Below, piece by piece: positions 1-5,150 of a DNA stretch of 5,150 nt; the first letter of the stretch is position 1, and every line of letters begins with the position of its first letter. Origin of the DNA: JBBSEZ01 sp038239195 (GTDB lineage: Bacteria > Planctomycetota > Planctomycetia > Gemmatales > Gemmataceae). The translations under genes were made by a program, and so were the position numbers. The notes below the pieces were generated by a model, which saw nothing but the letters and a program-made list of their open reading frames with translations, ran no database searches and had not been told where the DNA came from. The DNA is taken from positions 1-5,150 of the forward strand of contig JBBSEZ010000589.1 of assembly GCA_038239195.1 (NCBI GenBank). Reading direction: 5' to 3'.

Positions 1-3000
1 CGCTGCCTCTTCGGCAAGAAGCCCGTCGAGGTCGCCCTCAAGAGCATCCTGCTCGCCAAGGCCCACGAGACCACCCTCGTCAGTTCGCGCGAGCTGTTCG
101 CCGGCACCGAGGCCGCCCTCCGCTGCTCCGTCCACGGCGTCAAGTCGCTCGCCGAGACCATCCCGTTGCCCGGCAGTTCCGTGACGATTGACCTCCGCGG
201 CGCCGATGGCAAGATCAAGACCATCTACAAGGGCAAGGTGGGCCCCGATGGCACCGCCGAGGTGCGCTTCAAGGTGCCCAGCGTCCCCGCCGGCACCTAC
301 AAGTTGCAGGTCGTCACCAAATCGACGTTCGGCGAGGAGAAGCTCGAGCACGACGTGCGCGTGCAGTCCACGCTCAAGGTCATGCTCACCAGCGACAAAC
401 CGCTCTACCAGCCCGGCCAGCTCATGCACCTGCGCGTGCTGGCCCTGCGGCCCTTCGACCTCAAGCCGGTCGGCAAGGCCGACCTCACGCTCGAAGTCGA
501 GGACGCCAAGGGCAACAAGGTCTTCAAGCGCGCCCTCACCACGTCGGACCACGGCATCGCGGCCGTCGATTTCCAGTTCGCCGACGAGGTCAACAACGGC
601 GACTATCGCATCCGCGCCCTCCTCGGCGATCACACCGCCGAGAAGACCGTCACCGTCAAGCCCTACGTCCTGCCGAAGTTCAAATCGACGTTGAAGACCG
701 ACAAGAGCTTCTATCTCCCCAAGGAGACGGTGCGCGGCGAGCTCCAGGTCGATTACTTCTTCGGCAAGCCCGTCGCCGGGGCCAAGGTGCAGGTCAAGGC
801 CAGCACCTTCGACGTCGCCTTCAAGGAGTTTCACACCTTCAACGGCAAGACCGACGCGAGCGGGCACGTCAAGTTCGAGGTCAAGCTGCCCGCCTACTTC
901 GTCGGCATTCCCCTCCAGAAGGGCAACGCCGTCGTGCGCCTCGAAGCCAAGATCACCGACACCGCCGATCACGCCGAGGTCGTCAGCCGCACCTACCCCG
1001 TCAGCGATCGGTCGATCCGCGTGACGCTGATCCCCGAGGGCGGGCGACTGGTGCCAGAGCTGCAGAACAAGGTCTTCGCCGCCGCCCTCTACCCCGACGG
1101 CGCGCCGGCCCAGTGCGAGGTGAAAGTGTGGCTCGGGCGCGAGGGCAAGGGCAAGGCCTTCGCGACGGTCAAGACAAACGACGCCGGCCTGGCCGAGGTG
1201 ATGCTGACGCCGAAACAGGCGCAGTTCCGCCAGGGCAGCTGGCAGCAGCGCAACGCCGAGATGCTGGGCGGGACGCAGCAGGTCGGCTGGGCGCCCGCCA
1301 ACCTGTTCGACCTGACCGCCGAGGCCCGCGACCGCAACGGCAACGTCGCCCGCACGGTCAGCGAGCTGACCAGCGAGCCATTCGGCGAGAACGTGCTGCT
1401 GCGGCTCGACAAGGCAATCTACAAGGGCGGCGAATCGGTCAAGATCGACCTCCACAGTTCGGCGGGCCTGCCGACCGCCTACCTCGACGTCGTCAAGAGC
1501 GGACAGACGCTGTTGACGCGCGTTCTCGACGTCAAGGCCGGCAAGGCCTCGTACAAGCTCGACCTCCCGGCGGCGACCTTCGGCACGCTCGAGGTCCACG
1601 CTTACCAGATGCTCAGCAGTGGCGAGATCGTGCGCGACACGCGCGTGGTCTACGTGAGCCCCGCCAACGACTTGCAGGTGCGCGTCAAGGCGGACAAGGG
1701 GACCTATCTGCCGGGCGCCGAGGGCATCATCCGCTTCGAGGTGGTCGATGCCAAGGGCCGGCCGACGCAGGCCGCGCTGGGCGTGATGGTCGTCGATGAG
1801 GCCGTGTACGCGCTGCAAGAGATGCAGCCCGGGCTGGAGAAGGTGTACTTCACGCTCCAGGAAGAGCTGCTCAAGCCGTCGGCCCAGGCGATCTACCGCC
1901 CGAGCGAGAACCTGGACACGCTGGTGCGCCGGCAGCGCGTGCCCGCCGACCGCCAGCAAGTGGCGCAAGTGCTGCTGACGTCGGTGCGGCCGAAACCGCC
2001 GGCGATGCTCTACGTCGATCCGGCGCTGGCGCGGCGCCAGCAACTGGAGGTTCGCATTCAGCAGATCGGCGGCGCCCTGTATGCCTACGCCGAGGCGAAG
2101 GACACGATCCTCGTCAAGGACAAGGCCACGGACAAATGGACCATTCCGCTCGCCGCGCTCGAGCAGGCCGTCCGAGCCCAACGCCGCGTTGCCAACCTGA
2201 CCGATCCGGTCGGTGGCAAGTTGACGCCGGAGGTGCTGGCGAAGCTCGAGAAAGGCTTCAACGCCGACCGACTGGCGCGCGCGGTCACCTTTTCCCGGCT
2301 GGTCCACCTGGTCCGGGCGGTGACCTACCACAGCAACTACAACGCCGGCAAGTGGAGCAAGGCCGGCAAGTGGACGTTCCCCGACACGATGGTGGCCGAC
2401 GCCGTGCGGGCGGGCCGCTTTAGCGCCGTCTCGCTGAAAGATGGCTGGGGCAACGAGATCAAGTTGCTCAAGCGCACGGGCAAGTCGAAGAACACCAGCG
2501 GCCAGGCTCAGTTCGACGACTGGGTACTCGTGTCGCCCGGCCCCGACGGCAAGTTCGGGACGGCGGACGACATCGAATACCCACCGGCGAAGACCTGGTG
2601 GAACCTCAACCTGTGGTGGCACGACCACGGCACGCGCAACGTGGCGCGGGCGCCGCGGCACTGGCGCGATGGGCGGGGCGACCGGGGCGGCATGGGGGGC
2701 GGGCCGGGCGGCCGCGGCTTCCCGCGACCCGGGATGCACGGCGCTCCTCGCGCGCCTGGCGCCAAGGCCGCTCCCGGCAAGCGCCCCGACTTTGGCCCGC
2801 CCCCCGGGATGGGCGAAGGCAAGGGCGGCCCTGGCGGCACCGGCGGGGCGGGCGGCGCTCCCCCGACGCGGCTGCGCGAATACTTCCCCGAGACGCTGTT
2901 CTGGCGGCCGGAGCTCCTCACCGACGAGCGCGGCCGGGCCGAACTGCGCCTGCCGTTCGCCGACTCGATCACGACCTGGCGCCTGACCGCCTCCGCCTCG

Positions 3001-5025
3001 TCGCGCGGCGGGAGCCTGGGCGGGGCGACGATGCCCCTGCGCGTCTTCCAGGACTTCTTCGTCGATCTCGACATGCCCGTGGAGCTGACGCAGAACGACG
3101 AGGTGGCCTTCCCGGTTGCCGTCTACAACTACCTCAAAGCTCCGCAAACGGTGACGCTCGACCTCGAGCCGGCCCCGTGGTTCGAGCTGGTGGACGGCCT
3201 GGGACTCAAGCGCAAGCTCGAGCTTCAGCCCAACCAGGTGACCTCGATCCGGTTCCGCATCAAGGCAAAGAAGGTCGGCCGCTTCCCGCTCACCGTCAAG
3301 GCGACGGGCAGCAAGACGTCCGACGCGATCAAGCGCTCGATCGACGTGGCCGCCGACGGCCGTAAGGTCGAGCAGGTGGTGACCGACCGGCTCAAGGGCA
3401 AGGTCGTCAATACGATCGTGGTCCCCGCCGACGCGGTGCCCGACGCCTCGCGGCTGTTCGTGAAGGTCTACCCCGGCGTGTTCAGCCAGTTGCTCGAAGG
3501 CACCGAGGGCATGCTGCGGCTGCCCAACGGCTGCTTCGAGCAAACGTCGTCGTCGGCCTACCCAAACATCCTCGTGGCCGACTACATGCGCCGCACGCGC
3601 ACCGGCTCGCCCGCCACGCGCATGAAGGCCGAGCAGTTCCTGAACGTTGGCTACCAGCGACTCTTGACGTTCGAGCGCCCCGGCGGGGGGTTCGACTGGT
3701 GGGGCAACGGCGCGCCCCTGGTCTGGCTCAGCGCCTACGGGCTGCAAGAGTTCAACGACATGGCCAAGGTCTATCCCGTCGATAAGGGCGTCATCGAGCG
3801 CACGCAGAAGTGGCTGATGAAGCAGCAGGCGGCCGACGGCACCTGGTCGAACATCGGCGCGACGCACGGGGTGTCGCTCGAGCGCATGGGCGACCCGAAA
3901 CTGCTGCTGACGAGCTACGTCGCCTGGTCGATCCTGGACAGCATGCCGCGCCCGGCCGGCTGGAACAAGACCGACGACTACAAGAAGCTGAGCAAGGCGA
4001 TCGAGTATATCCGCAAGGAGGCCCCCAAGGCGGAGAACGCCTATATCCTGGCCCTGGCCGCCAACGCGCTGGCGGCGTGGGACGCCAAGGACGACAGCAC
4101 GCACGCCGCCCTGAAGAAGCTGCTGACGAAGCTGGACGCCAAGAAGGTGGCCGTTCCTGCGTGGCGGGCGGCCAACTTCCCTGCCCAGGGCCAGTCGCTG
4201 AGCTACGCCCGCGACGACAGCCTGACCGTCGAGACGACGGCGCTGGCGGTGCTGGCGATGGTCAAGCACGGCGGCTTCACCAACAGCGTGAACAGCGCCC
4301 TTATCTACCTGGTGAAGTCGAAGGGCCCGGGAGGCACCTGGGGCAGCACGCAGGCGACGATCCTCTCGCTCAAGGCGCTCGTGGCCGGGGCGGGCGGGGC
4401 TACCCACAAGGGCAAGGTGCCGTTCGTCATCAAGGTGAACGGCCGGGAGGCGGCGCGCGGCGAGGTGACGGAGGCCAACGCCGACGTCTTGCAGCAGTTC
4501 GACCTGAAGGACTTCGTGCAGGTCGGCCGCAACGAGGTGGTGATCGAGACGGCGGGCGAGACGGCCCTGATGTACCAGGTGGTGGGCCGGCACTTCGAGC
4601 CGTGGACGAAGAAGCCGGAAGGGCCGAAGCCGATCCTGGAGGTGGACGTCGCCTACGACCGGACGCGGCTCTCGACGTCGGACCTGCTGAAGGCGAAGGC
4701 GACGCTGAAGTACAACGGCAAGGTGCCGACGTACCAGGTGATCGTCGATCTGGCGATCCCGCCGGGCTTCCAGGCGGACCCGGGCGACTTCGCGGAACTG
4801 GTCGGCGCCAAGAAGGTGCAGAAGTTCAGCGTGACGCGGAGGCAGATCATCCTCTACCTCGGCGACGTGAAGCCGGGGTCGGCCCACGTGTTCGAGTACG
4901 GGCTGAAGCCGAAGTACCCGATCCGGGCGAAGACGCCGGCGTCGGTGGCGTACGAGTACTACACGCCGGCCAACCGGGCGACGACGAAGCCGGTGACGCT
5001 GGTGGTGGAGGAGAGGAAGAAGTGA
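1..5025 (+). CDS. Alpha-2-macroglobulin family protein, thioester-containing, 5' partial
   Basis: The frame is open from base 1, ends with TGA at 5023-5025, and encodes 1,674 residues in the window; the N-terminus with any signal peptide lies upstream. Recognisable A2M signatures in order are the MG2 motif 'DKPLYQPGQ' (residues 132-140), 'VVDEAVYALQEM' of MG6 (from residue 597), 'YFPETLFW' (from 961), the thioester motif 'GCFEQT' (Cys1178, Gln1181), and a C-terminal receptor-binding-type domain with 'ILYLGDV' and 'YEYYTPANRA'. Family members trap proteases: bait cleavage triggers a conformational change, and the Cys-Gln thioester then bonds to the attacker. The length resembles the large animal and planctomycete-type proteins. 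Odd points are a bait-position insert of about 330 residues, only four cysteines in 1,674 residues, and third-position usage that drifts from C to G along the gene. A TTG at 166 could be read as a start, but the MG1 domain begins before it, so it is internal. The family call is firm; the target protease and cell location are inferred. Confidence 0.95.
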   Translation, partial: RCLFGKKPVEVALKSILLAKAHETTLVSSRELFAGTEAALRCSVHGVKSLAETIPLPGSSVTIDLRGADGKIKTIYKGKVGPDGTAEVRFKVPSVPAGTYKLQVVTKSTFGEEKLEHDVRVQSTLKVMLTSDKPLYQPGQLMHLRVLALRPFDLKPVGKADLTLEVEDAKGNKVFKRALTTSDHGIAAVDFQFADEVNNGDYRIRALLGDHTAEKTVTVKPYVLPKFKSTLKTDKSFYLPKETVRGELQVDYFFGKPVAGAKVQVKASTFDVAFKEFHTFNGKTDASGHVKFEVKLPAYFVGIPLQKGNAVVRLEAKITDTADHAEVVSRTYPVSDRSIRVTLIPEGGRLVPELQNKVFAAALYPDGAPAQCEVKVWLGREGKGKAFATVKTNDAGLAEVMLTPKQAQFRQGSWQQRNAEMLGGTQQVGWAPANLFDLTAEARDRNGNVARTVSELTSEPFGENVLLRLDKAIYKGGESVKIDLHSSAGLPTAYLDVVKSGQTLLTRVLDVKAGKASYKLDLPAATFGTLEVHAYQMLSSGEIVRDTRVVYVSPANDLQVRVKADKGTYLPGAEGIIRFEVVDAKGRPTQAALGVMVVDEAVYALQEMQPGLEKVYFTLQEELLKPSAQAIYRPSENLDTLVRRQRVPADRQQVAQVLLTSVRPKPPAMLYVDPALARRQQLEVRIQQIGGALYAYAEAKDTILVKDKATDKWTIPLAALEQAVRAQRRVANLTDPVGGKLTPEVLAKLEKGFNADRLARAVTFSRLVHLVRAVTYHSNYNAGKWSKAGKWTFPDTMVADAVRAGRFSAVSLKDGWGNEIKLLKRTGKSKNTSGQAQFDDWVLVSPGPDGKFGTADDIEYPPAKTWWNLNLWWHDHGTRNVARAPRHWRDGRGDRGGMGGGPGGRGFPRPGMHGAPRAPGAKAAPGKRPDFGPPPGMGEGKGGPGGTGGAGGAPPTRLREYFPETLFWRPELLTDERGRAELRLPFADSITTWRLTASASSRGGSLGGATMPLRVFQDFFVDLDMPVELTQNDEVAFPVAVYNYLKAPQTVTLDLEPAPWFELVDGLGLKRKLELQPNQVTSIRFRIKAKKVGRFPLTVKATGSKTSDAIKRSIDVAADGRKVEQVVTDRLKGKVVNTIVVPADAVPDASRLFVKVYPGVFSQLLEGTEGMLRLPNGCFEQTSSSAYPNILVADYMRRTRTGSPATRMKAEQFLNVGYQRLLTFERPGGGFDWWGNGAPLVWLSAYGLQEFNDMAKVYPVDKGVIERTQKWLMKQQAADGTWSNIGATHGVSLERMGDPKLLLTSYVAWSILDSMPRPAGWNKTDDYKKLSKAIEYIRKEAPKAENAYILALAANALAAWDAKDDSTHAALKKLLTKLDAKKVAVPAWRAANFPAQGQSLSYARDDSLTVETTALAVLAMVKHGGFTNSVNSALIYLVKSKGPGGTWGSTQATILSLKALVAGAGGATHKGKVPFVIKVNGREAARGEVTEANADVLQQFDLKDFVQVGRNEVVIETAGETALMYQVVGRHFEPWTKKPEGPKPILEVDVAYDRTRLSTSDLLKAKATLKYNGKVPTYQVIVDLAIPPGFQADPGDFAELVGAKKVQKFSVTRRQIILYLGDVKPGSAHVFEYGLKPKYPIRAKTPASVAYEYYTPANRATTKPVTLVVEERKK
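79..372 (+). other. MG1-like N-terminal macroglobulin domain
   Basis: Residues about 27-124 read as a beta-sandwich of the MG1 kind: a strand around 'RELFAGTEAALRCSVHG', then 'VTIDLRGADGK', 'GTAEVRFKVP' and 'PAGTYKLQVVT', leading straight into MG2. In the family, MG1 starts the ring of macroglobulin domains that holds the bait region. The domain begins before the TTG at 166, which is why the reading frame must start upstream of the window. The preceding residues 1-26 are not assigned to a domain. Borders are approximate. Confidence 0.6.
373..684 (+). other. MG2 domain
   Basis: Residues 125-228 carry the classic MG2 signature: 'SDKPLYQPGQ' followed by 'MHLRVLAL', then 'LEVEDAKGNKVFKRAL', 'GDYRIRALLGD' and the closing 'KPYVLPKFK'. 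The last element is the hallmark junction into MG3 in both animal and bacterial A2M proteins. This is one of the clearest family matches in the window. Confidence 0.85.
685..1380 (+). other. MG3 and MG4 domains
   Basis: Residues about 229-460. MG3 opens with 'TDKSFYLPKETVRGELQV' and 'YFFGKPVAGAKVQVKA', a pattern shared with animal MG3. It is followed by a linker and 'IRVTLIPEGGRLVPELQNKVF' (from base 1015), which begins MG4; MG4 includes Cys372 (codon 1114-1116). The segment 'QGSWQQRNAEMLGG' near 1231-1275 is Gln-rich and looks like a surface loop. Domain borders are estimated by eye from strand patterns. Confidence 0.7.
1381..1878 (+). other. MG5 and first half of MG6
   Basis: Residues about 461-626. 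MG5 starts near 'ENVLLRLDKAIYKGGESVKIDL' and ends at 'RVVYVSP'. MG6 starts with 'LQVRVKADKGTYLPGAEG' and reaches 'LGVMVVDEAVYALQEM' (about 1777-1827), the conserved strand and helix that precede the bait region in this family. The following 'PGLEKVYFTLQEELLKP' is typical of bacterial members. After this point similarity to animal A2M stops until 'YFPET' at 2881, which defines the insert. Confidence 0.75.
2053..2220 (+). repeat. Diverged internal protein repeat, copy 1 (KWTIP ... AVRA)
   Basis: Starts with the helix-like 'RIQQIGGALYAYAEAK', then 'KWTIP' at 2134-2148, 'AVRAQR' from 2167, and a 'LTDPVGG' ending. It lines up with copy 2 as R-[I/L]-x2-[I/L]-x2-A-[L/V], KWT-[I/F]-P, AVRA-x-R and L-x-D-x2-G. 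The KWT-to-AVRA distance is 33 bases in both copies. Repetition is visible at the protein level only, so the copies are old or under divergent selection. Confidence 0.55.
2296..2460 (+). repeat. Diverged internal protein repeat, copy 2 (KWTFP ... AVRA)
   Basis: Helix-like 'RLVHLVRAVTYHSNY', then 'KWTFP' at 2368-2382, 'AVRAGR' from 2401, and 'LKDGWGN' up to about 2454. The KWT and AVRA motifs lie 234 bases (78 codons) after those of copy 1. A nine-base direct repeat GGCAAGTGG (2347-2355 and 2365-2373) makes a small local duplication, 'GKWSKAGKWT', just before the motif. This copy continues directly into the pseudopilin-like segment. Confidence 0.55.
2440..2580 (+). other. GspG-like pseudopilin calcium-loop segment
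   Basis: Residues 814-860 read 'DGWGNEIKL', about 20 intervening residues, then 'WVLVSPGPDGKFGTADDIEY'. This order, D-x-WGN followed by a strand and G-x-DG-x2-G-x2-DD, is that of the C-terminal part of type II secretion major pseudopilins. There the acidic loop binds calcium. The hydrophobic N-terminal pilin helix is absent, so this is not a functional pilin. Related 'DGxxGTxDD' loops also occur in other bacterial surface proteins, so shared ancestry with GspG is plausible but unproven. Confidence 0.5.
2593..2868 (+). other. Trp/His patch followed by Gly/Pro/Arg-rich low-complexity linker
   Basis: Residues 865-879 ('TWWNLNLWWHDHGTR') pack four Trp and two His into a short span. From 2665 to 2868 the protein is dominated by Gly, Pro, Arg and Ala, with almost no hydrophobic core residues, so it is expected to be disordered. 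It ends directly before the conserved 'LREYFPET' strand. In the family this is the place most exposed to proteases. Confidence 0.65.
2872..3340 (+). other. Second half of MG6 and MG7 (A2M core domain)
   Basis: Residues about 958-1113. 'LREYFPETLFWRPELLTD' followed by 'ADSITTWRLTA' matches the animal A2M core ('YFPETWIW ... PDTITEWKA' in human, from memory). MG7 begins near 3031 with 'RVFQDFFVDLDMPVEL', equivalent to 'RAFQPFFVELTMPYSV' in human A2M, and contains 'VAVYNYL'. The near-colinear match shows that the long insert interrupts an otherwise standard fold. Confidence 0.85.
3481..4400 (+). other. Thioester domain (alpha/alpha toroid) with CFEQ motif
   Basis: The thioester motif G-C-F-E-Q-T lies at 3529-3546, with Cys1178 (3532-3534) and Gln1181 (3541-3543) as the bond-forming pair. 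Helical-toroid hallmarks follow: 'LNVGYQRLL', the Gly-rich turn 'PGGGFDWWGN', 'WLMKQQAADGTWS', and 'GGTWGSTQATILSLKAL' near the end. Animal A2M has 'GCGEQ'; many bacterial members have 'CLEQT', so this motif is intermediate. His1289 (3865-3867) lies 111 residues after Cys1178, close to the spacing of the catalytic His in complement C3. Cys and Gln are both intact, so the thioester is likely functional. Confidence 0.9.
4401..4629 (+). other. CUB-like segment after the thioester domain
   Basis: Residues about 1468-1543 are a run of beta strands: 'KVPFVIKVNGREAARGEV', 'VLQQFDLKDF', 'GRNEVVIETAGETALMYQVVGRHFEPW'. The same order is seen in the CUB portion following the thioester domain of A2M and C3, in which the CUB domain is built from segments on both sides of the thioester domain; the other segment would be about 3341-3480 here. 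Confidence 0.65.
4630..5022 (+). other. Receptor-binding-type C-terminal domain
   Basis: Residues about 1544-1674 start with 'ILEVDVAYDRTRLSTS', pass 'VIVDLAIPPGFQAD' and 'RRQIILYLGDV', and end with 'VAYEYYTPANRAT' and a charged tail. They match the receptor-binding domain of animal A2M, including its 'IYLDKV' and 'VYDYY' elements. In animals it docks to LRP1 for clearance. In a bacterium it can only be structural or serve another partner. No hydrophobic anchor follows it. Confidence 0.8.
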
Positions 5026-5150
5026 GCGATTGTTGAAGAAGCGAACGGGGGGCCCGGCCCATGCCCCCCCGCCCCCCCCCGGATAGCCCGCGTTTGGGGG
5101 CCCAGTAGTTTGGCTGGGGGCGCATCTCCGCCGTGATTTTTGCTTGTGTC
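5026..5150. other. Non-coding 3' flank, GC-rich with C homopolymers
   Basis: The 125 bases after the stop hold no credible gene start. They are marked by runs C7 (5064-5070) and C9 (5072-5080) separated by one G, and by G runs at 5047-5052, 5096-5100 and 5116-5120. A five-base T run lies at 5137-5141. No ribosome-binding-site plus start pair for a following gene is visible before the window ends. Confidence 0.6.
5047..5069 (+). terminator. Possible GC-rich hairpin after the stop codon
   Basis: GGGGGGC (5047-5053) pairs with GCCCCCC (5063-5069), a seven-base all-GC stem with a nine-base loop, 22 bases after the stop. There is no T tract directly downstream, so it does not meet the classical intrinsic-terminator pattern. 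A second small stem, CCCAG (5101-5105) with CTGGG (5114-5118), precedes the T run at 5137-5141 but is separated from it by 18 bases. Either could slow polymerase or protect the 3' end. Confidence 0.25.

Larger units (their letters stand above)
1879..2871 (+). other. Enlarged bait-region insert of composite make-up
   Basis: About 331 residues (627-957) sit between the first half of MG6 and the 'YFPETLFW' half. That is where A2M proteins carry the protease-sensitive bait region, which is about 40 residues in human A2M. Here the insert has four parts: a linker rich in Arg and Gln (1879-2052), two diverged KWT...AVRA units (2053-2460), a pseudopilin-like calcium-loop segment (2440-2580), and a Trp/His patch followed by Gly/Pro/Arg low complexity (2593-2868). 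The many Arg and Lys residues would offer cleavage sites to trypsin-like proteases. Its position supports a bait role; the role itself is inferred. Confidence 0.7.

Noticed and set aside
4..6. Cys2 as a lipoprotein attachment site
   Set aside because: The residue before it is Arg and no hydrophobic signal segment can be seen because the window starts there; the next residues do not help decide.
166..168. TTG as the start codon of the large gene
   Set aside because: The same frame is open back to base 1 and encodes the beginning of the MG1 domain; no ribosome binding site precedes 166. The gene is 5' partial.
2674..2682. RGD tripeptide in the Gly/Arg-rich linker
   Set aside because: In a tract of Gly, Arg and Asp this is expected by composition; an integrin ligand has no support in a bacterial protein.
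2508..3074. 188-codon open frame on the minus strand
   Set aside because: It is antisense to the conserved A2M core and low-complexity linker, is Pro/Arg/Ser-rich as expected for a GC-rich shadow frame, and shows no recognisable domain.
3810..5036. 408-codon open frame in another + frame
   Set aside because: It lies inside the thioester and C-terminal domains in a shifted frame, and its product is Gly/Arg-rich with no domain pattern; high GC removes stops from the shadow frame.
5061..5108. Small ORF starting ATG with a polyproline product
   Set aside because: Fifteen codons translated from the C homopolymers, with no ribosome binding site.
4847..5125. 92-codon open frame on the minus strand starting in the 3' flank
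   Set aside because: Its product is Pro/Ser/Arg low complexity arising from GC-rich antisense sequence; most of it overlaps the receptor-binding domain.
5137..5141. T run as the tail of an intrinsic terminator
   Set aside because: The nearest stem (5101-5118) is weak and ends 18 bases before it, too far for the usual hairpin-plus-U pattern.

Overview
The window is almost entirely one very large gene on the + strand. It is open from base 1 and stops with TGA at 5023-5025, giving 1,674 codons plus the stop, with the true start upstream of the window. The product is an alpha-2-macroglobulin (A2M) family protein of the thioester-containing protein superfamily. It is a large secreted or periplasmic protease trap or defence protein, related to animal A2M and complement C3. 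High GC content, no sign of introns across 5 kb and heavy use of C- or G-ending codons point to a bacterium. The eukaryote-like A2M layout with a C-terminal receptor-binding-type domain, and a pseudopilin-like segment within the protein, fit a planctomycete or similar large-genome bacterium best. That assignment is inference.

Layout, with residues counted from base 1: macroglobulin-type beta domains MG1 to the first half of MG6 occupy about 79-1878. An unusually long insert at the bait-region position covers about 1879-2871. The 'YFPET' half of MG6 follows at about 2872-3030, then MG7 (about 3031-3340). The thioester domain (about 3481-4400) carries C-F-E-Q at 3532-3543 and is flanked by CUB-like segments. 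A receptor-binding-type MG domain ends the protein (about 4630-5022). The last 125 bases (5026-5150) are non-coding, with GC-rich inverted repeats and C homopolymers that may include a weak terminator.

In the family, a target protease cuts the bait region, the molecule collapses, and the thioester is exposed to bond covalently with the protease. The bait position here is about 330 residues long, against roughly 40 in human A2M. It contains two diverged copies of a unit, KWT-[I/F]-P-x6-AVRA-x-R. The second copy runs into a 'DGWGN ... GPDGKFGTADD' segment that looks like the calcium-binding C-terminal part of type II secretion major pseudopilins (GspG). A Trp/His patch and a Gly/Pro/Arg-rich stretch follow. 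This composite bait region is the most interesting part of the window. There are no RNA genes, mobile elements or CRISPR arrays that I can support.
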